Source: Oceanospirillum sanctuarii
GTDB lineage: Bacteria; Pseudomonadota; Gammaproteobacteria; Pseudomonadales; Halomonadaceae
Direction: 5' to 3'
Assembly: GCF_002150805.1 (NCBI RefSeq)
Contig: NZ_MTBA01000003.1
Span: forward strand, 186,001 to 250,000
DNA: 64,000 nucleotides
Shown here piece by piece: positions 27,575 to 36,451 of the stretch. The notes beneath the pieces were generated by a model, which worked only from the letters and a program-made list of their open reading frames with translations, did no database searches and had not been told where the DNA came from. The position numbers and the translations under genes are program-made. Each line of letters begins with the position of its first letter. The first letter of the stretch is position 1.

Positions 27575-28540
27575 ATGGCTCGCAAGAAACAACGCTCCAC
27601 CTCAAAAAATTCACCTCTGCCCTACCGGGACGGTGTGCCGCCCAGCTATCTGGTGCTGCCCTGCGATGAAGAACATCCGGAAGGCCGCTGGCCGAACCTG
27701 CTGAGTTTTCTGCAGCACAGATTTCCTCATATTGAACCCGAGGTACTGCGCCAGCGCTTAGCAAAAGGGGATCTGGTGGATGATGAAGGCCAACCCTTAG
27801 CGGAAGACGCCGCCTTTATCGCCGGTAAAAAGATCTGGTACTACCGGGAAGTGCCGGACGAGCAGCCTGTGCCTTTCGAAGAATCTATCGTTTACGAAGA
27901 CGACCTGATCGTTATCGCAGACAAACCTCATTGGTTATCAACCATTCCTGCGGGACGCCATCTGAAAGAGACCCTGCTGATCCGTCTGCGTAACCGTCTT
28001 AATCTGCCGGATCTGGCACCGTCACACCGACTGGACCGGGAAACTGCGGGGCTGGTTCTGCTCTGCAAACAGCCGGAACACAGAGGTGCGTACCAAACGA
28101 TGTTCCAGCAGCGAAATGTGCAGAAAACCTATCGTGCGGTTGCACCGATCAATCCGGAACTGACGCTTCCCCGCGTGCATAAAAGCCTGATTGTGCGTGG
28201 TGATCACTTCTTCACCATGAAAGAAGCCGAAGGCGAACCCAATAGCGAAACTGCAATTGATTTGTTGATACAAGAAGGTGATCGGGCGCTGTACGAAATG
28301 AAGCCCCATACCGGACGCCAACATCAGCTTCGGGTGCATCTGGCATCCATGGGCATCCCGATTGAGAACGACCCCTGGTATCCGGAAGTGGAACCGGAAG
28401 GTGATCACGACGACTACAGCCATCCACTGCAGCTACTGGCCTACACACTGGAGTTTACCGATCCGGTAACCGGCGAAGAACGCTTCTTTAAAAGCCGACA
28501 GCAACTGACGATTTCTCACCCGGAAGCCTCTGAAAACTGA
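27575..28540 (+). CDS. RluA-family RNA pseudouridine synthase
   Basis: 321 residues. An N-terminal S4-like region (LLSFLQHRFPHIEPEVLRQR, DLVDDEGQPLAEDAAFIAG) is followed by the catalytic domain, with the catalytic Asp in HRLDRETAGLVLL and the later PHTGRQHQLRVHLASMG motif. It converts uridine to pseudouridine in rRNA or tRNA; which position cannot be read from sequence. The N-terminus is basic (MARKKQRSTSK). Confidence 0.92.
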   Translation: MARKKQRSTSKNSPLPYRDGVPPSYLVLPCDEEHPEGRWPNLLSFLQHRFPHIEPEVLRQRLAKGDLVDDEGQPLAEDAAFIAGKKIWYYREVPDEQPVPFEESIVYEDDLIVIADKPHWLSTIPAGRHLKETLLIRLRNRLNLPDLAPSHRLDRETAGLVLLCKQPEHRGAYQTMFQQRNVQKTYRAVAPINPELTLPRVHKSLIVRGDHFFTMKEAEGEPNSETAIDLLIQEGDRALYEMKPHTGRQHQLRVHLASMGIPIENDPWYPEVEPEGDHDDYSHPLQLLAYTLEFTDPVTGEERFFKSRQQLTISHPEASEN

Positions 28541-28640
28541 TTCTGAACCGGAAACAATTTAAGCTTCACAGGGCTGTAACAGCTTCTATTCTTAATAGAC
28601 TCAATTCCGGATGACAGTGCTGATTAAGCAAGGAAACCTT

Positions 28641-28952
28641 ATGTACAAACTCGCTTTTTTCGTTCCCGAATCTCATCTTGAGCCGGTCAAGAATGCGGTT
28701 TTTGAAACCGGAGCCGGACGCATCGGCCATTACGATCATTGCTGCTGGCAGGTGAAAGGTCAGGGGCAGTTCAGACCACTGGAAGGCAGTCATCCTCATA
28801 TCGGCTCTCATGACCAACTGGAGACTGTGGAGGAATATCGGGTTGAACTGGTGTGCGAGGACAAGCTGATTAAGCAGGCAATTGCCGCCATGAAGCTGGC
28901 TCATCCCTACGAAGAACCTGCTTATGATGTGTTCAGACTGGAAGATCTCTGA
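28641..28952 (+). CDS. NIF3-like/YqfO insertion-domain protein
   Basis: 103 residues from the ATG at 28641, preceded by AAGGAAA. The sequence (MYKLAFFVPESHLEPVKNAV, ETGAGRIGHYDHCCWQ, FRPLEGSHPHIG, AHPYEEPAYDV) matches the CutA-like domain found inserted in NIF3/YqfO proteins and also as a stand-alone protein. It probably forms trimers. Function unknown. Confidence 0.88.
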   Translation: MYKLAFFVPESHLEPVKNAVFETGAGRIGHYDHCCWQVKGQGQFRPLEGSHPHIGSHDQLETVEEYRVELVCEDKLIKQAIAAMKLAHPYEEPAYDVFRLEDL

Positions 28953-28977
28953 TCGGAAAGCCGGAACTCATCGGTGC

Positions 28978-29006
28978 AAAAAAAAGCCAGCGGTTAGCTG
29001 GCTTTT
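28978..29006. terminator. Bidirectional intrinsic terminator
   Basis: A 10-bp stem (AAAAGCCAGC/GCTGGCTTTT) with loop GGTTA and an eight-base A run on the NIF3 side. The Nudix stop codon lies in the loop. It serves the convergent NIF3-like and Nudix genes. Confidence 0.82.
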
Positions 29007-29572
29007 GCGTTTTCGATAGCGGAATAAAAACGGTCTCTGTCTTCTTTACTGACATCGCACTGATGCAACGGGAAGTGACCTTTTTTACGATCCTCAAAAT
29101 AGAGGCGCAGGGTCTTTTCAATGGTCGGAAACGCAAGCTCACCCCAGGGAATCTCCTCTTCGGTGAACAGCTCTACCTCAAGGCTTTCAGGGCCTGCAGC
29201 ATATTCCGGCTTCGGCAGATCCGCCAGAAACATCATATAAACCTGACTAATCACTGTGGTATCGATCAGCACATACAGATGGCTGACATCCACTTTTGCC
29301 TGTGCTTCTTCCCAGGTTTCACGGGCTGCGGCTTCAGCAGTGGTTTCTTCGTTCTCCATAAAGCCAGCGGGCAACGTCCAATAGCCCACTCGCGGCTCAA
29401 TGGCGCGTTTACAGAGAAGAATCTTATCGCCGTAGACCGGAATCGTGCCCGCAACAATCTTAGGGTTCTGGTAGTGAATCGTATCGCAGGCATCACAGAT
29501 ATGGCGTGGACGGTTATCATCATCCGGTATGCCGATCCGAACTTTCTCACCGCATTCGCTACAAAAATTCAT
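28994..29572 (-). CDS. Zinc-ribbon Nudix hydrolase
   Basis: 192 residues. A four-cysteine zinc ribbon at the N-terminus (FCSECG and ICDACDTIHYQNPK) precedes a Nudix domain with a complete Nudix box in GFMENEETTAEAAARETWEE. This architecture resembles NudC-like and ADP-ribose pyrophosphatase-like proteins that cleave nucleotide diphosphates linked to another group, but the substrate cannot be assigned. Its stop codon lies inside the terminator hairpin. Confidence 0.9.
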   Translation of the reverse strand: MNFCSECGEKVRIGIPDDDNRPRHICDACDTIHYQNPKIVAGTIPVYGDKILLCKRAIEPRVGYWTLPAGFMENEETTAEAAARETWEEAQAKVDVSHLYVLIDTTVISQVYMMFLADLPKPEYAAGPESLEVELFTEEEIPWGELAFPTIEKTLRLYFEDRKKGHFPLHQCDVSKEDRDRFYSAIENAKAS

Positions 29573-29765
29573 CCTAAAGACTGTCCTTTACGAAAGCTTA
29601 TAAAGCCTTCTGTTTCGAGCTAGTTTCATCAGCGGGCTAAGCCCCCTGCCGCATATTGTTGAAAGAATACGGCAGAAAAACCCGATTGACTAGCGTCAAA
29701 CTTTTCCCAGAAGCGTGATTCTCCTTTACTATGGGAAAGATCCTAGGCAACAGGGACCCAAGCTT

Positions 29766-30470
29766 GTGACTGCAGAAACCTCCGAACATCTGTCTTTTGA
29801 CAAGACAAACACCTCTGCTGACCAGAGCACTGATTATCTGGCACTGCTCCGTGACCGACTGAGCAACTTCACCCCAGCGCGCATTAAGGGCGCTCATCCG
29901 GATGCGGCGGTACTGATCGCCCTGACCGACAACCCCTACAATCCTGAAATCATTCTGACCCGACGGTCATCTCATCTGTCCAGCCATTCCGGTCAGGTTG
30001 CCTTTCCCGGCGGCATGCAGGATAAAACCGACCGCAATCTGAAGCACACCGCTCTGCGTGAAAGCGAAGAGGAAGTGGCGATGCAGCCAGATCAGGTAGA
30101 GATCATCGGCAAGCTCAATCAGGTGATATCCCACATGGGTGTTCGGGTAACGCCCTGGGTAGGCATCGTGCCGGAAGATATTGAGCTAACCGCCAATGAA
30201 GATGAGCTGGATGCGATTTTCCGTGTACCTCTGAGCTTCTTTCTGAAAGATGAACGCCACCACACCGATGTGATTCCGGTGGAGAAGAAGGCGATTTACG
30301 TGCCTTGTTATCACTTTGACGAATTTGTTATCTGGGGACTCTCTGCCATGATGCTGGTAGACCTGCTTAAGACAGGTTTGGGAGCAGACTTTTCACTGAA
30401 TAAGGTGCCACCGGCTGGCAGCCCCTTGCGCCACCTTGAACCGAGCAAGCATCGCCGGGTCAGTGACTGA
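29766..30470 (+). CDS. Nudix CoA pyrophosphatase (NudL-like)
   Basis: About 234 residues from a GTG at 29766. The segment ILTRRSSHLSSHSGQVAFPG is the family signature of CoA-cleaving Nudix enzymes, followed by a Nudix box around ALRESEEEVAM. It hydrolyses CoA or acyl-CoA to phosphopantetheine and 3',5'-ADP. The frame is open upstream to 29715 but with no ATG in frame, so GTG or another non-ATG start is required; the ribosome binding site is weak. Confidence 0.85.
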   Translation: MTAETSEHLSFDKTNTSADQSTDYLALLRDRLSNFTPARIKGAHPDAAVLIALTDNPYNPEIILTRRSSHLSSHSGQVAFPGGMQDKTDRNLKHTALRESEEEVAMQPDQVEIIGKLNQVISHMGVRVTPWVGIVPEDIELTANEDELDAIFRVPLSFFLKDERHHTDVIPVEKKAIYVPCYHFDEFVIWGLSAMMLVDLLKTGLGADFSLNKVPPAGSPLRHLEPSKHRRVSD

Positions 30471-30617
30471 TTCCCGATAAGAAAACAGTAAGAACAGAAG
30501 CACATAATAAGTGCTCAGAAAGCGTTGACGACGCAGCACACCCCAAAGGTTGGAAACAACCGGCATCATAAAAACGATAAAAACAACAATAAGCAGTAAC
30601 CGTAAAAGGAGCCAACC

Positions 30618-31148
30618 GTGATCTACGATCTTGGAAACAAACGCGCACAGTTCGCGTCCGGAGAGCACTTTATCGCCCCGAGCGCTGATCTTATCGGTGA
30701 TGTCCGCATCGGACATCAGGCCAGTGTCTGGTTTAACGTCACCATTCGGGCTGATAACGATACGATTACCATTGGCGAGCAGTCCAATGTGCAGGATGGC
30801 TCCGTACTGCATGTGGACGATGACGTTCCTCTGACACTGGGCAAAGGCGTCACCATCGGCCATAAAGTGATGCTGCATGGCTGCGAAATTGGTGATTACA
30901 GCCTGATTGGCATGAATGCCGTGGTTTTAAATGGTGCGAAAATTGGCAAATACTGCATAATTGGCGCCGGCGCCGTGGTTAAAGAAGGCATGGAGATTCC
31001 TGACGGGTCTCTGGTGGTTGGTGCTCCGGCGGTGATTAAACGCCAGATTACCGAAGCCCAATATGCCATGTTAGAAGCCAGCGCCCGGCACTATGTTGAT
31101 AATGGTGCCCGCTATCGTGAGCAGCTCAAACCCAGAGCGGATGATTAA
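30618..31148 (+). CDS. Gamma-class carbonic anhydrase-like hexapeptide protein (YrdA/PaaY type)
   Basis: 176 residues of left-handed beta-helix hexapeptide repeats ([20 protein letters not shown] onward) with the zinc-ligand histidines in [18 protein letters not shown] and the loop that follows. It starts with GTG after a good AAAAGGAG site. Family members are carbonic anhydrases or thioesterase-like proteins; activity varies. Confidence 0.9.
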   Translation: MIYDLGNKRAQFASGEHFIAPSADLIGDVRIGHQASVWFNVTIRADNDTITIGEQSNVQDGSVLHVDDDVPLTLGKGVTIGHKVMLHGCEIGDYSLIGMNAVVLNGAKIGKYCIIGAGAVVKEGMEIPDGSLVVGAPAVIKRQITEAQYAMLEASARHYVDNGARYREQLKPRADD

Positions 31149-31270
31149 TCCCCTCTAAAAAATTAGAAAGCTGATCCCCGAAGCAAACATAAATTGAATA
31201 GCCGATACGGCATTTTTCAGAGACCGTTTTGTCAGTGTCCGACAGGTAAGTGTCTCGATCTGGAGTTTTT

Positions 31271-31504
31271 GTGAGCCAAAAAGTATCTCAGCCTCAGACC
31301 GCAAACGGGTCTGAGAGCACTAAGCCAACACCATCACCTTGTGTCAGCATCTGTGCACTGAATGATGAAGGTTTCTGTATCGGTTGCTACCGTGATGGCA
31401 ACGAGATCCGCCTCTGGAACACATACAACGACGACCAGAAACGTCAGGTGCTGAACAGTTGTCAGCGCCGGGCGACCCTCGATCAGGCGTTCGTTGCCGT
31501 TTGA
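31271..31504 (+). CDS. DUF1289 small cysteine-rich protein
   Basis: 77 residues from GTG 31271 (GGAG upstream). The conserved core is PSPCVSICALNDEGFCIGCY then RDGNEIRLW, with four cysteines in a CxxxC...CxxC pattern that probably binds a metal or cluster. DUF1289 proteins are often called Fe-S-like proteins of unknown function. Confidence 0.85.
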   Translation: MSQKVSQPQTANGSESTKPTPSPCVSICALNDEGFCIGCYRDGNEIRLWNTYNDDQKRQVLNSCQRRATLDQAFVAV

Positions 31505-31594
31505 GGTCTGATACCTATTTTGTTTTTCATCTCCTTTCTGGTGCCAGCGGAATTCAATTTCCGCTGGCCTTTTAATTTTTAAGGACCTGACGTT

Positions 31595-32869
31595 ATGACA
31601 CAGCAAGCAAATACATCGACACAGCAAGCAAATACATCGACACAGCAAGCAAATACATCGACACAGCAAGCAAGCTCATCTGCTAACAGCCCATCCATCG
31701 GCACCCCTCTGAGCCCGACAGCAACCCGCGTTCTGATGTGCGGTTCCGGCGAGCTGGGCAAAGAAGTGGTTATCGAATTGCAACGCCTGGGCTGCGAAGT
31801 GATCGCCGTTGATCGTTACGCCAACGCACCAGCCATGCAGGTGGCTCACCGCAGCCATGTGATCTCTATGCTGGATGGCGCGGCCCTGCGCAACGTAATC
31901 GAGCAGGAAAAACCACACCTGATCGTACCGGAGATCGAAGCGATCGCCACCGATACTCTGGCAGAACTGGAAAGCGAAGGCTTCACCGTAGTACCCACCG
32001 CCCGCGCCACTCAGCTGACCATGAACCGTGAAGGCATTCGTCGTCTGGCGGCTGAAGAACTGGGGCTTTCCACCTCGCCTTATAAGTTTGCGGGTACCAA
32101 AGAAGAGTATCTGGCTGCCATCAAGGAAGTGGGCATCCCTTGTGTGGTTAAGCCGATCATGTCCAGTTCCGGTAAAGGCCAGAGCCTGCTTCGCTCTGAA
32201 GCGGATGTGGATCACGCCTGGGATTACGCTCAGGAAGGTGGTCGCGCCGGTGCCGGTAAAGTGATCGTGGAAGGCTTTGTTGATTTTGATTATGAGATCA
32301 CTCTGCTGACCGTGCGTCACGAAGGCGGCACTTCCTTCTGCGCGCCTATCGGACACCGTCAGGAGAAAGGTGATTACCGTGAATCCTGGCAGCCACAGGC
32401 GATGTCAGACGTTGCTCTGGCAGAATCCCAGCGTATCGGCAAAGCGATCACAGACGCTCTGGGTGGCCGTGGTCTGTTTGGCGTTGAACTGTTTGTTAAA
32501 GGCGATAACGTTTACTTCAGTGAAGTATCCCCACGCCCGCACGACACTGGCATGGTTACTCTGATCTCTCAGGATCTGTCGGAATTTGCTCTGCATGCCC
32601 GTGCGATTCTGGGTCTGCCAATCCCTTCTATCCGTCAGTTTGGCCCGGCAGCATCCGCTGTGATTCTGGTGGAAGGCGACTCGGAACAGGCAAGCTTTGG
32701 TAATCTGGCGGCAGCTTTGTCGGAACCTGATACCCAGCTGCGTCTGTTCGGTAAGCCGGAAGTTAAAGGTGAACGCCGTATGGGTGTTGCTCTGGCACTG
32801 GAAAACAGCATTGAGACTGCTATCGAGAAAGCCAAACGCTCCGCTGCTGCGGTTACCGTTGAGCTGTAA
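31595..32869 (+). CDS. purT: Formate-dependent phosphoribosylglycinamide formyltransferase
   Basis: 424 residues, an ATP-grasp enzyme that makes formyl-GAR from GAR, formate and ATP in purine synthesis, independent of folate. Motifs: [20 protein letters not shown] (nucleotide-binding start), MLDG and [19 protein letters not shown] and [15 protein letters not shown] (ATP-grasp), [21 protein letters not shown]. coli PurT is 392 residues; the extra 32 here are a low-complexity N-terminus, TQQANTS repeated three times plus a degenerate fourth copy, coded by a 21-bp tandem repeat. AAGGA precedes the ATG. Confidence 0.96.
   Translation: MTQQANTSTQQANTSTQQANTSTQQASSSANSPSIGTPLSPTATRVLMCGSGELGKEVVIELQRLGCEVIAVDRYANAPAMQVAHRSHVISMLDGAALRNVIEQEKPHLIVPEIEAIATDTLAELESEGFTVVPTARATQLTMNREGIRRLAAEELGLSTSPYKFAGTKEEYLAAIKEVGIPCVVKPIMSSSGKGQSLLRSEADVDHAWDYAQEGGRAGAGKVIVEGFVDFDYEITLLTVRHEGGTSFCAPIGHRQEKGDYRESWQPQAMSDVALAESQRIGKAITDALGGRGLFGVELFVKGDNVYFSEVSPRPHDTGMVTLISQDLSEFALHARAILGLPIPSIRQFGPAASAVILVEGDSEQASFGNLAAALSEPDTQLRLFGKPEVKGERRMGVALALENSIETAIEKAKRSAAAVTVEL
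31598..31681 (+). repeat. 21-bp tandem repeat in the start of purT
   Basis: Three perfect 21-bp copies (31598-31618, 31619-31639, 31640-31660) and a fourth degenerate copy (31661-31681) directly after the purT ATG. Each unit codes TQQANTS, so unit changes keep the reading frame. Confidence 0.95.
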
Positions 32870-32928
32870 CGGTTAAGCTGCAAATCCGCACCAAACCGTT
32901 TGCAATAATCCTGAAGACAGATCAGGAA

Positions 32929-32966
32929 AAACGGTGCTCAGGCCTTTTAAGGCTTTAGCACCGTTT
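32929..32966 (+). terminator. Hairpin downstream of purT
   Basis: A 10-bp stem (AAACGGTGCT/AGCACCGTTT) with an inner AGGCC...GGCTT stem. The T tail is short, so termination may be weak; it could also be a leader structure of trpS. Confidence 0.55.
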
Positions 32967-33071
32967 AAACCCCGCCCCTGAACGATTAGAATAGTTCGCA
33001 ACCTTATGAACACCTGAGCTTTTTCAGCACGGGTGATCTATCTATACACTGAATCAGAAGACAGATCCGAC

Positions 33072-34085
33072 ATGGAAAAACGCAGAGTTTTAACCGGCAT
33101 CACCACCACAGGTACCCCTCATCTGGGTAACTATGTAGGTGCGATCCGCCCCGCTATTGAAGCGAGCCGTGATCCGAATAATGAATCTTTCTACTTCCTG
33201 GCTGACCTGCACGCTTTGATCAAATGCCACGATCCGAAACGCGTACAGGAATCCCGTCGCGAGATCGCTGCCACCTGGCTGGCGTTGGGTCTGGATACCG
33301 ATAACTCTGTTTTCTACCGTCAGTCTGACATCCCTGAAATCACCGAGCTGACCTGGCTGCTGACCTGTGTTTGCGCCAAGGGTCTGATGAACCGCGCCCA
33401 CGCCTATAAAGCAGCGGTTCAGGACAACGAAGCTGAAGGCGGCGCTGATCCGGATAAAGGCATCACCATGGGCCTGTTCAGCTATCCGATCCTGATGGCA
33501 GCAGACATTCTGATGTTCAACGCCACCGACGTACCGGTTGGCCGTGACCAGATTCAGCATATCGAAATGGCCCGTGACGTTGCCGGTCGTTTCAACCACA
33601 TCTACAAAGGCCAGTACTTCAAACTGCCGGAAGCCCGCATCGAAGAAAGCGTTGCTGTGCTGAACGGTCTGGATGGCCGCAAGATGAGTAAGAGCTACAA
33701 CAACACGATTCCGTTGTTTGTTTCTGAGAAGAAACTGCTCAAGCTGATCCGTAAGATCAAAACTAACTCACTGGAGCCGGGCGAGCCGAAGAGCACTGAG
33801 GATTGCACCCTGTTCCAGATCTGGCAGGCTTTTGCTAACGAAAGCCAGATTGCAGACATGCGCCAGCAGTACGAAAACGGCATCGGCTGGGGTGATATGA
33901 AAAACTCCCTGTTCGAACTGGTGAACGATCACCTGAAAGAGCCGCGCGGCAAGTACGAAGAGCTGATGAACGACATGGGCTACGTTGAGGATGTGATGCA
34001 GAAGGGTGCGGAAAAAGCACGCGCCGAAGCCAGCGACCTGATCGATCGCCTGCGCAAAACCGTAGGTTTTGGTTCTTTTGTTTAA
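33072..34085 (+). CDS. trpS: Tryptophanyl-tRNA synthetase
   Basis: 337 residues, a class I aminoacyl-tRNA synthetase. The HIGH-type motif is H17-L-G-N (TGTPHLGNYVGA) and the KMSKS loop is intact at 204-208 (DGRKMSKSYNN). PVGRDQIQHIEMARDV matches the dimer-interface region. The ATG at 33072 fits the family N-terminus; an upstream in-frame extension from 33033 lacks support. It charges tRNA-Trp. Ends at a strong terminator. Confidence 0.96.
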   Translation: MEKRRVLTGITTTGTPHLGNYVGAIRPAIEASRDPNNESFYFLADLHALIKCHDPKRVQESRREIAATWLALGLDTDNSVFYRQSDIPEITELTWLLTCVCAKGLMNRAHAYKAAVQDNEAEGGADPDKGITMGLFSYPILMAADILMFNATDVPVGRDQIQHIEMARDVAGRFNHIYKGQYFKLPEARIEESVAVLNGLDGRKMSKSYNNTIPLFVSEKKLLKLIRKIKTNSLEPGEPKSTEDCTLFQIWQAFANESQIADMRQQYENGIGWGDMKNSLFELVNDHLKEPRGKYEELMNDMGYVEDVMQKGAEKARAEASDLIDRLRKTVGFGSFV

Positions 34086-34135
34086 AAATTGAGCTCAAAT
34101 CCAGACGTTTAAATCGACTCCAGATTTAATCTCTG

Positions 34136-34179
34136 AAAAAAATCCCCGCTGATGGTGACATCAGCGGGGATTTTTTTAT
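34136..34179. terminator. Bidirectional intrinsic terminator after trpS
   Basis: A 14-bp stem (34141-34154 with 34159-34172, core CCCCGCTGATG) with loop GTGA lies between A and T runs, separating convergent trpS and the diguanylate cyclase. Confidence 0.92.
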
Positions 34180-34213
34180 GGTCTGCGAATGGCCTGGAAC
34201 AGCAAAATCCAGA

Positions 34214-35152
34214 TCAGTTCTGATCCTGACGCTCCGCCACAACCACCTGATTACGTCCCGCCAGTTTAGCGCGATAGAGGGCGTTATCGGCCCGCAGAAT
34301 AAGTCCGGTCTGGGTCTCAGACTGCTTATCACTTTTCGCTGCCACACCAAAACTTGCGGTCACCACAGGGGCAACATTGCTGCTCGGGTGTTTCAGCTGC
34401 AGCGCCTCAATCTCTTTACGGCAACGCTCAGCCAGATGCTGCGCCACCTCCAGATCCTGACCCGGCAGGATAATACAGAACTCTTCACCACCGTATCGGG
34501 CCACCTGATAACCGTAACTCTCCAGCTGATTTTTCAGGTAATCCGCCACCGCCATCAGACACTTATCACCGGCCTGATGACCCAGATGGTCGTTGTACTG
34601 CTTGAAGAAGTCGATATCGAAGAACACCAGACTCAGCGCCGTTCCCTGCAATTCAGCACGGCGCAACTCTTTTTCCAGCATCATATTGAAATGACGGCGG
34701 TTAGCGATGCCGGTCAGTTCATCAGTAAGCGCCATCTGATTGAGCTTCTCCGCCTGCTTGTTGAGCAGCGCCTCACGGCGAACCATAGAGCTTACATCCT
34801 GTACCTCGATCACACAGAAGCGCTTACCTTCCGATTGCATCGGCTGCACACGGATCGACTGAGCAAAACGCTCACGACGGTCGCCCTGACCATGATAAAG
34901 CGGCAGGGGAGAGCGGTTCAGACCCGGGGATAAAAGAGACGGCAGACCTGTTTTCAATGCCTGCTCCACCGCCTGATGGATACGGCGGCCTTCCAGTTCA
35001 GGATAAACAGCAAACAGCAACTCACCCTGTAGATCTTCGGAATCATCAAAGGCTTTGTTCAGCCACTGATTGATAAAATGCACGCGGTAGTCCGCATCCA
35101 GAATCATTACGCCGGACTGAAGGACTGCCAATGCCTGTTCAAAAAGCTGCAT
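34214..35152 (-). CDS. Cytoplasmic PAS-GGDEF diguanylate cyclase
   Basis: About 312 residues: an N-terminal PAS domain (ILDADYRVHFINQWLNKAFD) and a GGDEF domain with active site ARYGGEEFCIIL. The usual RxxD I-site five residues before the active site is absent, so product inhibition may be lost. There is no membrane helix. The frame opens with TTG at 35161; I use the ATG at 35152. It is the third gene of a response regulator-CheC-cyclase operon, which suggests phosphorylation-linked control of c-di-GMP. Confidence 0.9.
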   Translation of the reverse strand: MQLFEQALAVLQSGVMILDADYRVHFINQWLNKAFDDSEDLQGELLFAVYPELEGRRIHQAVEQALKTGLPSLLSPGLNRSPLPLYHGQGDRRERFAQSIRVQPMQSEGKRFCVIEVQDVSSMVRREALLNKQAEKLNQMALTDELTGIANRRHFNMMLEKELRRAELQGTALSLVFFDIDFFKQYNDHLGHQAGDKCLMAVADYLKNQLESYGYQVARYGGEEFCIILPGQDLEVAQHLAERCRKEIEALQLKHPSSNVAPVVTASFGVAAKSDKQSETQTGLILRADNALYRAKLAGRNQVVVAERQDQN

Positions 35153-35191
35153 AGTGTTCAAAAACTCCGCAAAACTTACCGGAACAGAGAC

Positions 35192-35803
35192 TTAACCCTG
35201 AACACCATTGAGGAAACCGCGCAGTGCCTGCTGCAGATTCGCTTCAGACTCGCTGCCCATAATAAAGGCCAGATAACCTTCCAGACTGCGGCTTTCCAGC
35301 GCCAGCTGAATCTGAATAAAGAGAACCGTTTGCTCACTTTCCGGCTTCTGCAGAATCTCATCCACAGAGGCCACCGTCAGCTCCGGCAGATCACAGGAGA
35401 AGGTATCCTGCAGCATATCCGCGATGGTGGAGAAGCAGGCATTCAGAATGATATTACCGATCTCACTCAGGGCATCCTGCTCAATCTCGCTGAGCTGCTC
35501 AATCGGCACCTGACTACCCAGCATCAGGCGAACAATCTCAAGGCTGGAGTTTTCCGGGAACATCAGCATGGCTTCACCGGCAAAACTGCCGTTAAACATC
35601 TGGCTGACGCAAGTCAGACGCTCGGCACCGATGCCCGGTGACAGCAGCTCAATAACACGCTGAATCGGCATCACGTGCACCACAGGCACGCTCATGGTAA
35701 CCGGTTCCTGAGTCAGTTCACTCAGGGCAGAGGCTGAACGCCCAACACTGATATTAAAAATTTCAGCTAAGGCGTCCAGTTCAAGCACGGTCAGATCATG
35801 CAT
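35192..35803 (-). CDS. CheC-family CheY-P phosphatase
   Basis: About 203 residues from the ATG at 35803, preceded by AGGAAA. Both CheC active-site helices are visible: LAEIFNISVGRSASALSEL (E and N) and LSEIGNIILNACFSTIADML (E and N). CheC proteins dephosphorylate CheY-type receivers. Its start overlaps the end of the response regulator gene by 8 bases, making that protein its likely substrate. Unusual as a chemotaxis component away from a che cluster. Confidence 0.88.
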   Translation of the reverse strand: MHDLTVLELDALAEIFNISVGRSASALSELTQEPVTMSVPVVHVMPIQRVIELLSPGIGAERLTCVSQMFNGSFAGEAMLMFPENSSLEIVRLMLGSQVPIEQLSEIEQDALSEIGNIILNACFSTIADMLQDTFSCDLPELTVASVDEILQKPESEQTVLFIQIQLALESRSLEGYLAFIMGSESEANLQQALRGFLNGVQG

Positions 35804-36167
35804 TTTCCTGGCTCCAGATCGCCAGTGCTTTTTCAGCAACCGCTGGCGTTATGGGTTTGGCAATAAAGTGAACACCCAACTCTTCTGCCCGCGCCTGGCT
35901 GGAGGACTGAATATTGGCAGACAACAGAATCATGGTGGTATCCGGCAGTTGTGGACGCAGGATCTCAATCGCCTGAAAACCGTCCATCACCGGCATATTA
36001 ATATCCATCACAATCAGATCCGGGGTGCTGGCTGAGGCTTTCTCAACGGCCTGCTGACCGTCTTCTGCTTCCACGATCTCCCACTCACTATCAGCCATGC
36101 TGATCATTTTGCTCAGCATCATGCGGGATACGCGACTGTCATCCACCACCAAAACCGTTTTACTCAT
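35796..36167 (-). CDS. Stand-alone CheY-like response regulator
   Basis: A 123-residue single receiver domain: LVVDDSRVSRMML (acidic pocket), phosphoacceptor Asp in LIVMDINMPVMDG, the Thr/Ser switch in ILLSANIQ, and the conserved Lys in FIAKPIT. It has no output domain, so it acts through protein contact. AAGGTATTTCG precedes the ATG. First gene of the operon with cheC and the PAS-GGDEF gene; its cognate kinase is not in view. Confidence 0.92.
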   Translation of the reverse strand: MSKTVLVVDDSRVSRMMLSKMISMADSEWEIVEAEDGQQAVEKASASTPDLIVMDINMPVMDGFQAIEILRPQLPDTTMILLSANIQSSSQARAEELGVHFIAKPITPAVAEKALAIWSQENA

Positions 36168-36381
36168 CGAAATACCTTAAAAGAATAGCGCCACCGGGGA
36201 GCTGAGTTATCTGATTATCTATAGCCGTGAATATTTGCGGGGTGATTAATAAGCGGCTTAAAAGATAATTTATATCGCATCTGGGTCAAAAAAGCAGTAT
36301 TCCGGATATGGTCTTAGAGCAGGATTCAAGACATTTATTAGCCATATATAGTAAACACCCGCGATAACCCTATGAAATGTA

Positions 36382-36416
36382 ACAAAAAAGCCGACTACCC
36401 CAAGGTAGTCGGCTTT
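36382..36416 (-). terminator. Intrinsic terminator downstream of the RND operon
   Basis: A 13-bp stem (AAAGCCGACTACC/GGTAGTCGGCTTT) with loop CCAA, followed on the minus strand by a T run. The rest of 36168-36451 shows no gene and should hold the response regulator promoter. Confidence 0.85.
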
Positions 36417-36451
36417 CTGACAGAATAAGTCACCGTTAAAAACGGATTCTC

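Noticed and set aside
31598-31681. Short direct repeats that might suggest a CRISPR array
   Set aside because: The 21-bp units are contiguous with no spacers and are in frame inside purT, so they are a coding tandem repeat.
32929-32966. Riboswitch or T-box upstream of trpS
   Set aside because: Only a simple hairpin is visible, with no specifier loop or antiterminator pair; T-boxes are not expected in gammaproteobacteria.
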